Assembly (NCBI RefSeq): GCF_028453695.1
Contig: NC_135777.1
Coordinates: 16,605,714-16,669,713, forward strand
Length of the DNA stretch: 64,000 nucleotides
Source of the DNA: Augochlora pura
Lineage: Eukaryota > Arthropoda > Insecta > Hymenoptera > Halictidae
Direction of reading: 5' to 3'
Below are positions 10,961-24,689 of the stretch, piece after piece; the first letter of the stretch is position 1, and each line of letters opens with the position of its first letter. The translations under genes were made by a program, and so were the position numbers. The notes under the pieces are model-generated. The model was not told the DNA's origin. It saw only the letters and a list, made by a program, of their open reading frames with translations, and did no database searches.

Positions 10961-11357
10961 ATCGTAACCATAACAAAATTTTCTATTGTATTGTACAATA
11001 AACATACCATCGTTTATGTTCATTAAAAACAAATGTGGAAGTCATGCTCGTATAAAAATTGGATTTACAAAAATGACAGAAAGGTAAATACACGAAAATG
11101 TCGATCTCCGAAACATTCGTTCGGAAGGTCACTGTGCAACGCGCACTTTGGAGTCACATAAGTTTTATATACGCGACGTAAGACATGTAAATGAGAACGG
11201 CTAAACATTTCTGTTGGTCGGTGTGTACCTATGTGGAGCGGCGACGCGGGACCCGCTTTTATTGGGCCGATCCGAAAAATTCCGTCGGACACGGATCAGG
11301 AAATTTACGATCTTTCCGGCCAGCGATAAATTCTTCATCGGAAGGAGAAGGAACCGA

Positions 11358-11376
11358 GGGGGGGGGGGGGGGGGGG
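11358..11376 (+). repeat. G19 homopolymer
   Basis: This is an uninterrupted run of 19 G on the plus strand in an otherwise mixed GC-rich block. It can form intramolecular or intermolecular quadruplex structure. Exact length is the kind of thing short-read assemblies misjudge. Confidence 0.9.
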
Positions 11377-11781
11377 TGGAGAGGACACGGTATCGTTGTT
11401 GGCAGCTCGAACTCCTTGCAATTAGGAGATGTTGACACAGTTTTTCATTGTGTCCGCCAGACAAAGAAGCGGACTGGAATTTCGTGAATACGACGCTTTC
11501 TCCACTATTCATGGCTAACGCCGTTTTCTTGCCCGGCTTCCACGTTTCGTCGGACACGAAAAACTATTTTCCGGCGTCCTTGCCGCGAATTAAGTCGCTG
11601 TATGATCGCCATTCTTTTTTATTCTCTTGGAAAGATCACAATGCGGGAGACACGGAAGGCGCAGTGGTCTGGGAGACGGTAATTTCCGACCAGAAGTAAA
11701 TTTTTCAAGTTCTGTGTCGAACAGAATTTGTTTCTTCTTCGAAGTGAGGTTTTATTGAAGCTTGGAAATTCGATATGTTAA

Positions 11782-12005
11782 CCCTTTTGGACTAGAGCAG
11801 TGATTCTGAGGCACCGCTAATATTATTTTGTCACGTTATTATTTTGTCAATAATGCTTATACTAATAAAGTTTAAACTAATAAAGTTTAAACTCATAAAG
11901 TTTATACTAATAAAGTTTAAACTAACAAAGCTTAAATTAACAAAGTTTAGATTAAAAAAGTTATGGCTAACAAAATTATTTTAGAGTCACAGTTAGCACA
12001 AAGGG
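11782..12005. mobile_element. piggyBac-like MITE with an internal minisatellite
   Basis: TTAA is intact on both sides (11778-11781 and 12006-12009). The left end is CCCTTTTGGACTAGAGCAG and the right end CACAGTTAGCACAAAGGG. The interior (about 11866-11960) is a short array of AATAAAGTTTAAACT-type units, so a minisatellite has expanded inside the element. Confidence 0.75.
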
Positions 12006-13309
12006 TTAATCCTAAGTCTTCAAAGCGGAACTAATATTAATAACTTTTATTATTTCTTATAAAATACCAAGTGTCTAACATAATTTTATACATGTCAACA
12101 ACTACATTTTCAATATTTATGTATTCAGTAAAAATTTTTTAACTCGCGAAGAGAAAATGTTGAGTCTCCACAGATGTAAGCTTTAAGAAATCTTGTAGCA
12201 AATTGGTTAGAAATGATAGACATTAGACTTATTTTATTGTTAATACGTACATGTAACTTTCAAGCGGAAATAGCTGCAGATACGAATACTGTGCGGATTT
12301 TAGCAAGCAGAGTTTTACAGTAGTACAGCGTTCTGTGTCTGGCCCAACGCGACTGCGGCCGAAATTAAACTTTTATCGATTTTTCGAGCATGACGATCCC
12401 TGGTAACAACATGTTTCGAACAAAAGTTCGTCAGTTATACGTTTTCCAACAAACTTCAGTGTACGAAATTACCGAAATAAAATTTTTGCTATAAATACTA
12501 CAGTCGTTTTGATTTTGATAATATCTTTGACTTTATCATATTATAGTCAATTCCGAAATAAATTCAACGACCTATTACACTATTAATTATAATTATAATA
12601 ACCCTATAAACTCAAAGCCATTTTATTTGTAAATCCAGAATAGCTTTTATAACATACATTATTTACATCTAATATAATTTAGCTATAATTTAATATGCTT
12701 CGAATATAAATAAATTAGATAACGCAGAAATGATTTTAAAACGCGATGTAATAACTTTTAGCAGTGCCGCAGAGTCTTGTAACAACGTTAAAATAATTTT
12801 TGACGCAATAAACGATTAAACACGACAAATGGACAGTCTACTATTCAATGCACTAATTGCCAAGCGCATTCTAGCAACGAGAATTTCGTATACCAAGATT
12901 TTCTAATTAGCTCGTTAATTTTTATGCACTTGTGCTATTGCGTATTCGAGAAATAAAACAAATATAAAGACCCCAGGCGTTCGCGAATATGTAAACTATC
13001 TTCAATGTTTCCATTAGCGAGCGTTAATTTTAGCTGCTGGTAATTTCACCTTTATTCTCGTTTTATAAAACAACCTTCGAAAATTTGCATAAGGATCCGC
13101 GGGCTCATCATTAGAGTTTTAATGAAAATTATTCTGCGCATAGAGAATCCACGGTTCCCGTCGGTAATGAATTTTAAAACAGCGCCTGCCGGTTCGATGA
13201 GGGGAACCAATCGAATTTGTACGAAATTTGGAGAAATGAATTTTCGGTAAAAATAGCACGATTTTTTAATAATTTCATTCTTATGGTCATTTTATAAAAA
13301 ACTTTATTT

Positions 13310-13703
13310 TAAAACGTGAATCATAATTGTTTCATTAACACTTTGCTGTATCATTCATATGTGACTGACAAAATTATTTAAAATTTACTGGTACGACTCC
13401 TCAATTTTATTAAAATTTGCAAATGGTAAGAATGTTGAATATGTAATTATGTATCACGTAACTTTGCTATGCAATTTTAATTTAAACGAATTAAAAGTGT
13501 ATCATAATTATATCATTAACAATTCGCCGTGTCACCGGTAAATGGCTGACAGAATAATTTAAAATTTAATCTAAAAACATTAACCTTCATACTGGTTCAT
13601 CACGATTCCTTAATGTTATTAAGATTCATAAGAGGTAAAAAATATTGGAAATGTAATTATACATCACATAACTTTGCTTTGCAATTTTAATTTAATCGAA
13701 TTA
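13310..13703. repeat. Tandem duplication of a unit of about 190-200 bp
   Basis: Copy 1 (about 13310-13497) and copy 2 (about 13498-13703) share ATCATAATT-T-TCATTAACA at the start. They also share GACAGAATAATTTAAAATTT-type sequence in the middle and CTTTGC(T/A)(T/A)TGCAATTTTAA at the end. Confidence 0.75.
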
Positions 13704-13872
13704 CTTTAAAATAAAATATGTAAAATAGTTTAATGGATTATGTATAAAATACTTAAAAGTATAATATGTAAAATACTTTAATGTATTATAAGTAAAGTGC
13801 TTTAATGCATTATATGTGAAATATTTTAAAATAAAATATGTAAAATACTTTACTATAAAATACTTTACTGTC
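13704..13872. repeat. About 30-bp AT-rich tandem repeat
   Basis: AAAATATGTAAAATACTTTA-type units alternate with AATG(T/C)ATTATAT. The array directly abuts the preceding 200-bp duplication. Confidence 0.65.
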
Positions 13873-15364
13873 AAGATAAATCAAGGCGATCATAACGCAT
13901 TGATTTATTAATTGCTCCCAGTTTTGAATTACTTTTCCAAATCATTGGTGCAAAGGGCCAGGTTCGGCTAGTTTGTTCGACGTCACAGCGCGAACTTTCA
14001 ACACAATCGGCGTTCGTCACTTCCACGCGGTCCCTCGTGGGAAATAAGGGGAACCTTAAAGCTGGTCACCCTTTCTCGTTGGTCCCGATTCCGTGTCACG
14101 TATTGTGCACGTAGGACATCATAGTGTCCCTGATGCTGCGCGGGCTATGGCGGGTTACATAGTTTCCGTAATGCCTCTGCATCGTCAGTCTTCATTTTCA
14201 CGATCAGGTTTACGACTGCGTTTCGGGTAACAACTTCGACGCAGTCGGTTCGAACAACTATTGTCACCTGACCTTTCGTTTTCCTTAACGCGTCGTACGC
14301 GAGCCATAAAAATTTTACAAGTTCATAACCATATATTTAACCGACCAGACACGGACAAACCGAACGGACAACTGTATGGGGATTTATGGCATCTTCGAGT
14401 CTACGTAATAAAATGCTGTTACTATAACATAACTATTTAAAATTACCCTTAGAATTACCCTTTTAATGTTTGCGCAGAAGCGAGTTCTACATTGTTTTGT
14501 TTGCCCTATATTTATAAAAATCTGATCTGATATGTAAGATATAAAATCATCAAAATGTCATAAAAAGTAGATATTCCTTCTATTATACTCTCTCATTATT
14601 AGACAGCGAAATTCTTACGTAAAATAAGAATTACCTACAGTTATTGCAAAACATAAAAATTAAATACAAAGCACGTTAATTTTGTAATAATTTTATTAGA
14701 TTGAAAATAGTACAATAACATTTTTCAATTCTTTTGATCCATCTCCTATTTTAAATTGAAACTATTAATTTTTCCTACAAATGCATAAAATCTTCAGTCT
14801 ACACGTTTCAGTTAACAATCTATATGCAGAAAAGAATGTTCGATTTGTCATTGATTTTTAGAAGGCGTCGGTTCAACGATTATGTTAACAACTGAAAAAT
14901 TGAATTGCAAATGCACTGTTCAATCGAGCCGTACGCGATTCGCACAAGTTTATTAAGGCTAATGCAATAATTAATGTAACGACCTACAGCGGAATGTCCT
15001 TCGGATAATCTTAAACAGGAAACATATTTCATCCCTTTGGCAGCCGAATCTGCATACATGAAAAATAGGTCTTGCGATTCATTTCAGTGGACTGGATCTC
15101 CTGAGAGCCAATTAACGAACTTAATTGTGGGCCGAGTCCTCACTTGCCCATAAATCATTCAATTTTCTTTTTTCCGAATCGGAACTGTCCAATCCATCGG
15201 CCATTACCAATGAAAGCTTTATTATTATAATATAAAAGAGGAGCATATATATAAGCACTCTTAATTGGACGTTTTCAACCATACTTTCGCGTGCGCTAGT
15301 TCCAACTTTCGGCTCGCGGAAAATTTTGCACGGAATTTTCTTTACGACATTTTACATCATTCAA

Positions 15365-15697
15365 CAATTCATTGAAATTTCGTTCGAAGTTAACGAATGA
15401 AATTATAAATGACTATAAATTGAATAACTAAGAATACTTAATTATATTTTTTAATTCATTTAAATTTCGTACAAAATTAATAAATGAAGCTATAAATTGT
15501 AAATAAATAAATGACTATAAATTGAATACTAAGTATACTCGATTATGTTTTTCAATTCATTTAAATTTCGTTCAAAGTTAACGAATGGAATTATAAATGA
15601 CTATAAATTGAACAACTAAACATATTCGATTATATTCCACAATTTATGTAAATTTCGTTCGAAGTTAATGAGTAAAACTATAAATGACTATAAATTG
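15365..15697. repeat. Tandem repeat of about 85-115 bp, four copies
   Basis: Each copy carries AAATTTCGTTCGAAGTTAA, then GAATGAAATTATAAATGACT and a TATAAATTGAATAACTAA-like tail. Copies differ by small insertions. Confidence 0.75.
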
Positions 15698-17639
15698 TCA
15701 GCCGTTCGAAAAAAGATTTTTCGCAAATGTACAATTTTGTTAATTGTATTTTTGGTTTCGACGATTCTTGCGTTGCAATTTGTTCGTATCGCGTACGTTC
15801 GCGAATAAACGCGTTAATGTTGCGTTCTAATAGTCGGTGCCGCGAGTTACATGACCGCCGCTATATTTCCAATGCATAAAATAACACTCGGTCTACGTTA
15901 CAGCTGTCCGGCACGAAAAAACTAGTTTTCGACTGGCGGAAGTGAGATTTCCTTATGGGAAGTTTCCATCTGTCGGGATGTATTTAGTTCCGCAGGATGA
16001 GAGGAATTCCGTGTAGCCGAAGTGTGCCAAGATGATACTGATTTCGCCCTGAAGGATCCTCTAGACTCTAGAGTTTCGAAGATTCCCCCACCCCCACTCT
16101 TTTCACCTGACAATCATTTTCGCTATCTCGAATTGACCGCAAAATTGCGTCGATCGAATCTGCAACTACTTTTTGCGACCTGACATCGAAGCATGCTGGT
16201 ATACAATAACTTTTCTAAGCAACTATGTCCACCATATTGTTAAATAATTAACCTATAAGCTTTCGTTCATTTTTGACGTTTAGTATGTATTTTACTGCAA
16301 ATAAATGCATTTCATCTGCATAAGGGTGAATAATACTAACAAAAGCGTTAACTGGGTGTGTAAAAATATAAATATAGACTAAATAAAAAGATTAATTTAC
16401 ATTTTATATGTGAATATTTATGTAATTAATGCCTGTTTCGTGCACACGATATTCTGAAATTTTGTTGAAATTCCTAACATGTGATGTATTAATAAATCTC
16501 GTATCCGATTACGATGTTAAAAAAAAAAATCTGCACGCATCATTATAAAATTCAAAATATCATTAAAGGAATCTTTTAAAGTCTCGTTAAAGGAATCGAT
16601 ACATAAAACAGTGTAGCCGTTCTCCAATTAGTGTAATTTTTGACCGCAGAACGGAAACGGACGGACCAATGAGATAGTATTTACAGTTCGAGCACAATGC
16701 CGGACGTCATGAATAAAGAAATGCCTGCACGGTTTTATTGCGAATTTAGGTTCGTTAACAAAAAGTACTTTAAAATTCAAATTGCACTCCGCCATGGAAA
16801 AGTTTACCAGCCAAAAGTTAGGATACGCTCGCTAACGAGATGACCGGAGTTTTAAGCACCCCGGAATTTCGTACTCGTTATAACATATTAAGGGGGTATT
16901 CTTGTCCGGAACTTCGGCAAGAACGATTTTTTTTCTATTGAATTTCCTCGAACTATGCCATACCATAGAAAGTATGCCTGCAAACAGGATCTACTCGAGT
17001 TTGTAAAATTTACATAGTTGAGAACGTGTAAGCAAAATCGAAAATATCCGCGTCAACTGCACACCGTAAATCTATTTTTTAAACAACTTTAACGGGTCGA
17101 CGTTAACACATTAGCTGACTCTCTCGGCTTCTTTTAAACTCGTTATCGTTTTATATTTTATTCGTTTATAAAATAAATGTCTGCTTAACGAACTGCTCAT
17201 GTTTGTTCAACGTTCTTACCACTTGCGAATCCTAATCAAATTATAGTGCGGTCGATTGATTTCTCTAATTATAATTTCGACGGTGTATAGATCTGAATTT
17301 TGACTCGTGGCATGTGTCACGTGATTTTTTTCACGTCCTCCACGCGAGACTGTATTATTGTAAAAACTGGAGGGAACGAATGACGCGGAGACGGGACTAG
17401 TCGTCGAGACGGCTGGCTACAGGAAAAAGCGAAACGATGCTAGAAGACTCGTTTTCCTGTCAAACAGCCATATAAATGCAATGATGCATCTGCGAACCAT
17501 AATTATAATTGCAGTTTACCGAGTCCTTTCAGTCATGGAACTTCATAGTTTCCAGCGGACGCTTAAAAAGACGAGCGTTTGCTTAAGCAACAATTGTCTC
17601 GCCAGGGTGCTCAATCGTCATGTGAAACGTAAATGTCAA

Positions 17640-17879
17640 CCCTTTGCACTCGAAGCCATTTTAACTGTAAATGTGAAATAATTTTCTTGACTTATATTAT
17701 TTCTATAGTATGTAATAAAGTGCACTTTTATGCGTACGAAATTAATTCTTGCGACTCGTAGCAACAGTTTTACTACTAAATAATTTTTTAAATCTAAACT
17801 TTATTCTTATAAAAATTATTTCGGAACGTAATAGAATAATTTTAGTGGTGCCTCAGAGTCGCCATTCGAGTGCAAAGAG
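17640..17879. mobile_element. piggyBac-like MITE, well-preserved CCCTTTGCACTCGA class
   Basis: The left end CCCTTTGCACTCGAAGCCAT and the right end CCATTCGAGTGCAAAGAG are inverted copies. The right flank is TTAA (17880-17883) and the left is TCAA. The 240-bp interior shares TTTTTTAAATCTAAACTTT with the copies at 6.1 and 38.4 kb, which establishes a common family. Confidence 0.78.
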
Positions 17880-18519
17880 TTAAATGTATCACCCGAATAA
17901 AATTACGAATCGTTGCGTTCTCATAAAACAGCAAATTCATTCATCAAGAACAATCTAACGAACAGAGTCGGCCTGAATTTAATTCGCATACCATACAAGA
18001 AGGCAATGGTGTTACTTACGAAAGCTACCCGAAGTAACTAGAGATAAGCCCTAGGACCCGGGAGAACAATTTCTACAATAATGTTACTCGCCGAGTTTTC
18101 AACTGCTAACGACGAATATAAGTTGCTAGATCTTATTCGGTTTCACTGCTGGAACTTGGCTAGACAGTCAAGTTTAATGCTTCTGCTTTACGAGGATCAG
18201 GCACCGCGATATTTTACGAACAGGGGAGAAACTCGTCAGAGAAATTCGTCAAACACTGATCACGGTGCAGTCTATAATTATAATCTGTTCTCAATCCTTT
18301 ACCGTATTTTTACACACGATAAATGTATTTCTAGGAATTTCTTATTGATTTTATTCTGTAATATTGAAATAGAATTTTATTATCTTGTCATTAATATTTA
18401 AATATTCCAGTAAATTTCGACACACGATTAACATATATTTTTGTTATTTTCTAAGTTATTATAATCGAAAAATTTCTAACCGCAGCAACTGCGAAGAAAA
18501 TGTTACATCAAAGGATTAA

Positions 18520-18726
18520 TTTGCTAGAGATGCAATTTTACTCGATTTTCATTGATTTCAAATTCTACTCGAGGTTTGCTTATTTAAAACTGTATTCGAT
18601 GTTCTACTTGATTTTCGCTGATTTTAAATTCTACGCGAATTCCATCTATTTAAAATTCTACTCAATTTTCACCGAATTAAAATTCTACTCGATCCTCGTT
18701 CGCTTCAAGTTGTTCTCACTGTCAAT
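18520..18726. repeat. About 30-bp degenerate tandem repeat
   Basis: Units resemble AAATTCTACTCGATTTTC-N-(C/G)(A/T)GATTT or AAAATTCTACTC. They generate a hydrophobic 76-codon plus-strand open frame (18500-18730) that is a repeat artefact. Confidence 0.7.
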
Positions 18727-19160
18727 CTAATTATCCCGGCAATTAAATTACTAATTAAACAATTAACAAACAAATTCCAAGGCACCGACGAGCTTCCGCT
18801 GAACCCATTTTCTCTTCACAGAAGCGGCCGAGAAAAACGCGAAGTTAGGGAAACACGCCGTACAGTAATGTAGAGCGAATCGTTAAAAATGAAGTAGCCT
18901 AAGTTCGCCTCGGCAGCCCCGCCGTCCACAATTTCTCGTCTCGATCCGCGCGCCGAGTGGCTTCCTGTTCGAGGCAAGGAGCATGAAAATCCGGCACGCT
19001 CGCGACTACGGGAATTCCGTGTGGAAGTATATCCGAGCAACAAAACGGCTGACGTGCTGTTTTTATACGCTGAATCTGTTTCTGCGGCGGGATCCACGTG
19101 CGCGCCGCTACACTTTCTAGTTTATCGGCGATTCTACGCCGGTTATAAACGCGAAAGAAC

Positions 19161-19164
19161 AGAA

Positions 19165-19200
<36 letters not shown>

Positions 19201-19201
19201 C
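19161..19201. repeat. (GA)n microsatellite
   Basis: GA dinucleotides run uninterrupted over most of the span, inside a GC-rich island. They give overlapping Arg/Glu frames. Confidence 0.9.
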
Positions 19202-19534
19202 TTGCCGGCCGCGCATTGTGTCTGCCGTCAGCACGGCCGTCGAAGCTCGTGGAAAAATACGGGTACAGCTTACCGGGTAAAATTCCTACGCGGCCTGGCG
19301 TGTGTCTCTCCCCGCTGCAAAAAGTCCCATGCTAATTCAGTGTTGAACGGCCGGTCTCATAACGGATGAGTTAGCACGCGTCATGATTCTCCGCAACGTC
19401 GGGCTCCGGATCCCGATTATACCGTGACGGGGGTTGTGTCGTGACAGTAATAAACTTCCACGGTCTTTGTATCGTGCTGAGCCGAGGCATCGGGCGTAAT
19501 TCACGTCCCCCCCTTTTTCTTTCCTTTATTTTTC

Positions 19535-19557
19535 CTCTCTCTCTCTCTCTCTCTCTT
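19535..19557. repeat. (CT)n microsatellite
   Basis: A pure CT run follows a T-rich and C-rich tract. Confidence 0.9.
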
Positions 19558-22436
19558 TAGCCGCACGTTTCATTCACTTCATCTGACCCCTTTTTTATTT
19601 TCCGTATTTTATAATCGCGAGGCTCGCGAAATTTTCGCGATCGATCAGCGAACGCTGCGGATCTCGCTCCAGCGCCAGCCGCTTGCAAAAATCTCTCTCA
19701 TCGCTTTTGATGGCCAATGAACGACGTTCGCGCGACCTTAATGCTAGAACTACCCGGCATAAAACGGCAAACGACACACATCGCCTTGCGATAAGATTGC
19801 TTTTATTCAGGCGTCGCGCTGGGGCCACGCTTTCGGCAACGTGTCGCGAAAAGCAGTTCCGATGATTAGCAAATCGCGCGGCAAAGATCCGTTGTTAGAA
19901 TGCTGTGAATAGTTTCTCAAGCTTTCTTTCACTGTTGGAAGATAAATTAAAATAATTCGTTTCTGTTGTGGTGGAAGATCTCGTATAGAGATAATTGAAC
20001 CACGCTGTCGAATTTGAAGTTTGTACGATCGAAAGATTAATCGGTGAACGAAGAAATCAGATAAAATATCAGAAAATTATTTTGTACTCAACTCTTCGCC
20101 TTGTATGTTATTCGATAAGTTTATATTGAGCAAATTACCTCGTTTAATTAAATAAAGATCGATTCTTTAAAATAAAAGCCATTTAAGCTCATGAAAATTA
20201 GAAAACTTCGATCACGGTTTCCGTCCGTTTAAATATTACTATATTCAATACGCGTTAACTATTTCTACAGTAACTTCGTGCACGTGTTTTTATTAAATAT
20301 TTTTAACAATTAAATATTGAATAAACTTTTAACACCGATTCCACGCAAGTCGAATAACTCGAAACAGCTTTCGCAACGACGGTGTTCTCGGAAAGACTAT
20401 ACGAAATCGCCGGAGAACGCCTAATTGCTTCGCGGATTTGTTTCACCGTTTATTCTCTAAATATCGTTCTAGAGACGTTCGTGTCGCGTAGTCATAAGCA
20501 AGCAGATTAGTGGAGCCGTGCCGCGACGAGAATTTGGCAAGCTTGACCGATGCCGTGCGGCCCGGTTGCACAATCGGAGCCTCCTTCCGTCAAGGATACA
20601 CCGTTTTCTACAGTTTCCGTGATTCGAAATAAACGTGGATCAACGCGCCGATTATCGTTCCCCCGTACCGATCGATCCTGCCCTTTAACAATTTTGGAGA
20701 TCGTCCAAGATGGTCTGTAATCGAGTGGACGATGGGAGAAAAAAAAGATCGGATCCTTCATACCGCATCGGGACATCCGCGCGGCCATTAATCAACGCAC
20801 GGTTCGCCGAGATCGGTGTTCGTAAATACTCGGAATCGCTCGATTAGCGTCAGCGTAATGAATCGCTTCCACCATAATTTAGGATAGAAATTCTCCGTTT
20901 CGCAAAAGGCGAGCTCCGGGCACGGTAACGCGTTACGCAACATTGTATATCATCCGAGTAGCCATACTTTATCTCCTCCTCGGCTCATTAGGATCCAAAG
21001 CGTTCGTGGGCAGCCCGATTCGACGCATGCGACGCCGTTAAACGGTTTCACGATTCTAGGATTTTATTAGATTGTTACACGGTTTCACGGTTTTACGATT
21101 TTATGAGATTGTTATACGGCCCGCGACGATTCGCAATTCGACGATTTTCACTGAAATGTCCGTTCACGACTGCATTTGTTTTCTTTAGAGATCAATATGC
21201 AACGCGTTCGTGACAAACACTCGACGACGTCTAACTATCGATATTGTAATGCATCGATTACGTTTCTATCGAACGAAATTTTGCTATCGTATGCTGTCAT
21301 GTTACTGGTAATTTGTTGAAATTGTTGAGAGAAGAAGCAATTTTTACTTGGATAAAGATACGTAATCGTAAGAGAACTGTTTAAATCATTTTCACTTAAA
21401 TATTGTCGATTTATAATTTATGGTTATATAGATAATTGTTTAAGATATGAACTACGAATTTATACTAAAATTGAATAGATAAAACAATAAAAACATTAGA
21501 AGAATTTAACAATGTTTTCAACATATTACTTGCGTGTCTCAACGTCGATAAAAATATCTCGAGTTTGCACAAAAATCCCATCTATAATTAATGTAAATTA
21601 CAAAAAAATAACAAAATACACAAAATCATTGCTACTTCCTCTGAAATTATTCAAATGATAAAATACGCAAGGAACGCGTTCATAAATAATTAGACGTTCG
21701 CAATATCGTGCGAGCGCGCGTCGTAAATGATCGTTTTATAGAAAGTGTAGTCCCGGTTGCAAATGCAACAATGTGTCTTATTAAAAACTCGTTTGCCCAG
21801 TGTATCTGGCTCGCGCTCGTGAACTTACGCCGAAGCGTTCGCGTTTTCACTTCCTTCTCGCGTGCAACATGCGAAAAAAAAAGAAGGCAATATGCAAAAT
21901 TAACAAGCGGACATGTTTATTGCCGCGAAAGTGCCAATCGAACAAATCAAGGAGGAAAACAGATTGTTCCAAAGATACGTTCGTGGAACCTGTTGCCAGT
22001 AAAGATTCAAGTTTATTGACCCTTTGCCGCCTTGCGCGAGTGCCGCGCTCGCGCCGTTCAATTTTTTTCCATTTCAATTTGATCTCGTTTAGTTTAATAA
22101 AGTAGTTCGTATACGGCACGGTAGAGGAAAAACTGCAACGCGGCGAACGGAATTAAACAACGAACTGTACGAATTCGATTATCGAGAAATTGAACTTTTC
22201 TTTTTAAGTTTCTAATTACAGTTGCAATTTTTAGGAACATTGTACAGGGACATTTATAAAAGATACTTTCCTGCATCGATTCACGCGGAACGAAATTAAA
22301 TCGATCTTTTACATAAATATTGTAAATTCCGAATATAAAAGAATTTTATTAAAAATTTCTAACTTGACTTAGAATTGTTACTTATGTTTTGTAGCAACTT
22401 TCGTGTACATTGGATAAAGACAATTTTTACAAATAT

Positions 22437-22592
22437 ATACAGGGTGTACTATTTAGAAAATTCTTTCCATACCATTTCGAAACGTAATAATAAAAGAAAA
22501 TACTTACACCCTCTGTCAATATCACGTAACTTCCATTAAAAAAAATTTTCATTACCTTTCACAGTCCCGGATAAATCGGACACCCGGTATAT
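22437..22592. mobile_element. CAGGGTGT-type MITE or nested MITE ends
   Basis: TATACAGGGTGTACTATTTA opens the element, and an inverted GGACACCCGGTATA closes it. A third end, TTACACCCTCTGT, lies near 22504-22516. Inverted CAGGGTGT termini are common on unclassified arthropod MITEs. Either one 155-bp element or a shorter 80-bp one with an adjacent relic fits. Confidence 0.45.
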
Positions 22593-23919
22593 CGATTCGC
22601 AAACAGCGAAGCCGAATTGAAATTTATTTCGCGCCGATACCGCGTGTCACCGATTTATAACTTTATTTCCCTGCAGGAAAAGTTGCACGAGGAAAATATA
22701 TTAAATAATAAATGCGTAACGCATCGTTCCGCTTTAAAAGGCGAGGAAAACTGCGTTGGAGGATTCCACGGAATTCGCTGTTCCGCCGCGAAATGAGTGG
22801 TCGTATAAACAATTTCTGTGCCGCTGTTCCCCGTCGAAAGTCGATGATTTTTCAATGTACAAGCACCGAACGCGGCGCGCGGTAACGGCGCGCAGTAAAT
22901 CGTAATCGATAGTAGAAACGCGCGTTAGTTGCAATTAATGGTGCGCGCTGTTTTCCAAGTCCCCGCGGCTACGTGTGCGTTCGACGCCGTTGCAAGCGCA
23001 CGGATTCGGTAAGCCGCGGCGATGTTTGTGCACATCACCGATGCACGGGCATGTCGATTTTAATGAAGACGAATAGGCTGATCGCGATTTCGATAATGGC
23101 TGATAATCATAATAGCCACGCGCAGGTAAGTGCACGGTGCATCCGCGGCACACAATGGCCGGGAAATTCGGGGATCGCGTCGAACAATGCCGCGGGTTAA
23201 AAAAATGCATGGCTTCGAAATTTCAGGACGAAACAAATCGAATATTTTCTTAAATTATAAAAAAAATTAAGAATTAAGAATTATATAGAAATTTTAATTG
23301 TTAGCCTTTTTTCGGTTTTGTCTTCTGTCCGTTGTTCGAATGAAATTGTGTCCGACCCCTGGAATCGTCAACATTATTGTCGGTAATCTGTCATTTCCAC
23401 AACGAAACGACAATCGCATCTCGAGACCGCTGATCGATGTGCACCGTCCATCATAAGCACCGTCGCAATAAAAATATTTGATCTCCGATCGATCCGATCG
23501 GCCAGCAATCTATACCCGCGAACAATGCGGCGTTCGCGTTTATCTAAATCGCGAAGGAAATTGCCCGCTGTGTCACGTGACAGAGAAGTCGAATATATTG
23601 TATATAAGAAAACGGATGAAAGCGCGCGATCCTGTTTGCCGCGGGATTCGCGCGGAAGAAAAGCGTAGAAATTTTCGCGGAAGACGAAACGGGAAATAAT
23701 TGCATTTGCCAGCGTATTTAATCGCCGCGGAACGATAAAAAGACACCAGTTATTACTTGTCATTTCCTGTGCCGGGTCGCTTTCTTACCGAGCCGCGCCG
23801 CGTGGAGTACCTATAAGCCTGATAATTATAATTCCTGCTGGATTTGAAAAAAGAATATGGCGCGGTCGATTCATATTCTTTTACGCTGATATTTACGATT
23901 AATTACATTTTATGAGATT

Positions 23920-24175
23920 AGCGATTTCAGAGGAATTTTTATAAGATAAGTGATTTCGATATTATTTTTGTCAGAATCAGTAATTTTGAAGGAATGTTTG
24001 TAACGATGAATAATTTTAAAGAAATTATTATTAGGATAAGTAATTTCAAAGTAATTTTTATAAGGATATATAATTTTAAAGAAATTTTTATAACAATATG
24101 TAATTTTAAAGAAACTTTTATAAGAATATAGAATTTCAAATTTCAATTTTTATAAAGATATGTAATTTCAAATAT
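23920..24175. repeat. About 30-bp AT-rich tandem repeat, about 8 copies
   Basis: Units resemble TTTTTATAAGGATATATAAT followed by TTTAAAGAAA. On the minus strand this yields Lys/Ile/Tyr-rich artefactual frames. Confidence 0.75.
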
Positions 24176-24689
24176 ATTGTTTCACTGAAAGCTTACACTT
24201 AAATTGCAACTTGATTGCATAATAATCCGCAAAATTAAAATCGAGAGTTCTCAACTGTATTAAATTGTAATCGTGTAATTTTCATGTGATATTTAAACAA
24301 CTTGCGCAAGATACACTGCCAAGTTTTTAAAATAAATTATTTTAAATAAATATATAAACAAAAAATTCTCGTGAGAACAAGAAGTAATTTCAAATGAGCG
24401 CGTTAAAAGCATCGAATAAATAAAACAAATATTAAAAACAACGATCTTACGTCACGACTGTACCATACACCGATATCATTGCCCACGCTTTTCTCAGGTC
24501 ATCGAATCGCCGATAACGCGAACCGATTTTTCATGCTCTCCGTACGTCATATCGAACGGAACGTCCTTGGATGCCGATCCCGGCTCCGTTTCCTGTTACG
24601 ATTTTCCTGGCGATTCGGTATAAGGCACCGACGGGATCGTTGGATCTTTCGGCCAGTTAGGCGGAATCCGAGCGTCACCGCAAACGATG

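Larger units (their letters stand above)
8569..11777. other. Upstream flank of Pde11, no gene recognised
   Basis: AT-rich DNA with moderately GC-rich patches near 9330-9760, 10220-10480 and 11050-11700. An acceptor-like site just upstream of the first coding exon suggests that a 5' untranslated exon lies somewhere to the right, but I cannot place it. A short inverted repeat (AAACAATATT / AATATTGTTT) lies at about 9067-9100. Open frames here are short and unlike known proteins. Confidence 0.5.
12010..17635. other. Non-coding interval, 12.0-17.6 kb
   Basis: AT-rich sequence with three tandem-repeat blocks (listed separately) and mildly GC-rich patches near 13950-14300 and 15700-16200. The only minus-strand frame worth testing (16113-15922) has no recognisable domain. 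I see no RNA gene or exon. Confidence 0.5.

Noticed and set aside
22016..22045. GACCCTTTGCCGCC as a further TTAA-MITE end
   Set aside because: No TTAA flank and no partner end within a plausible distance.
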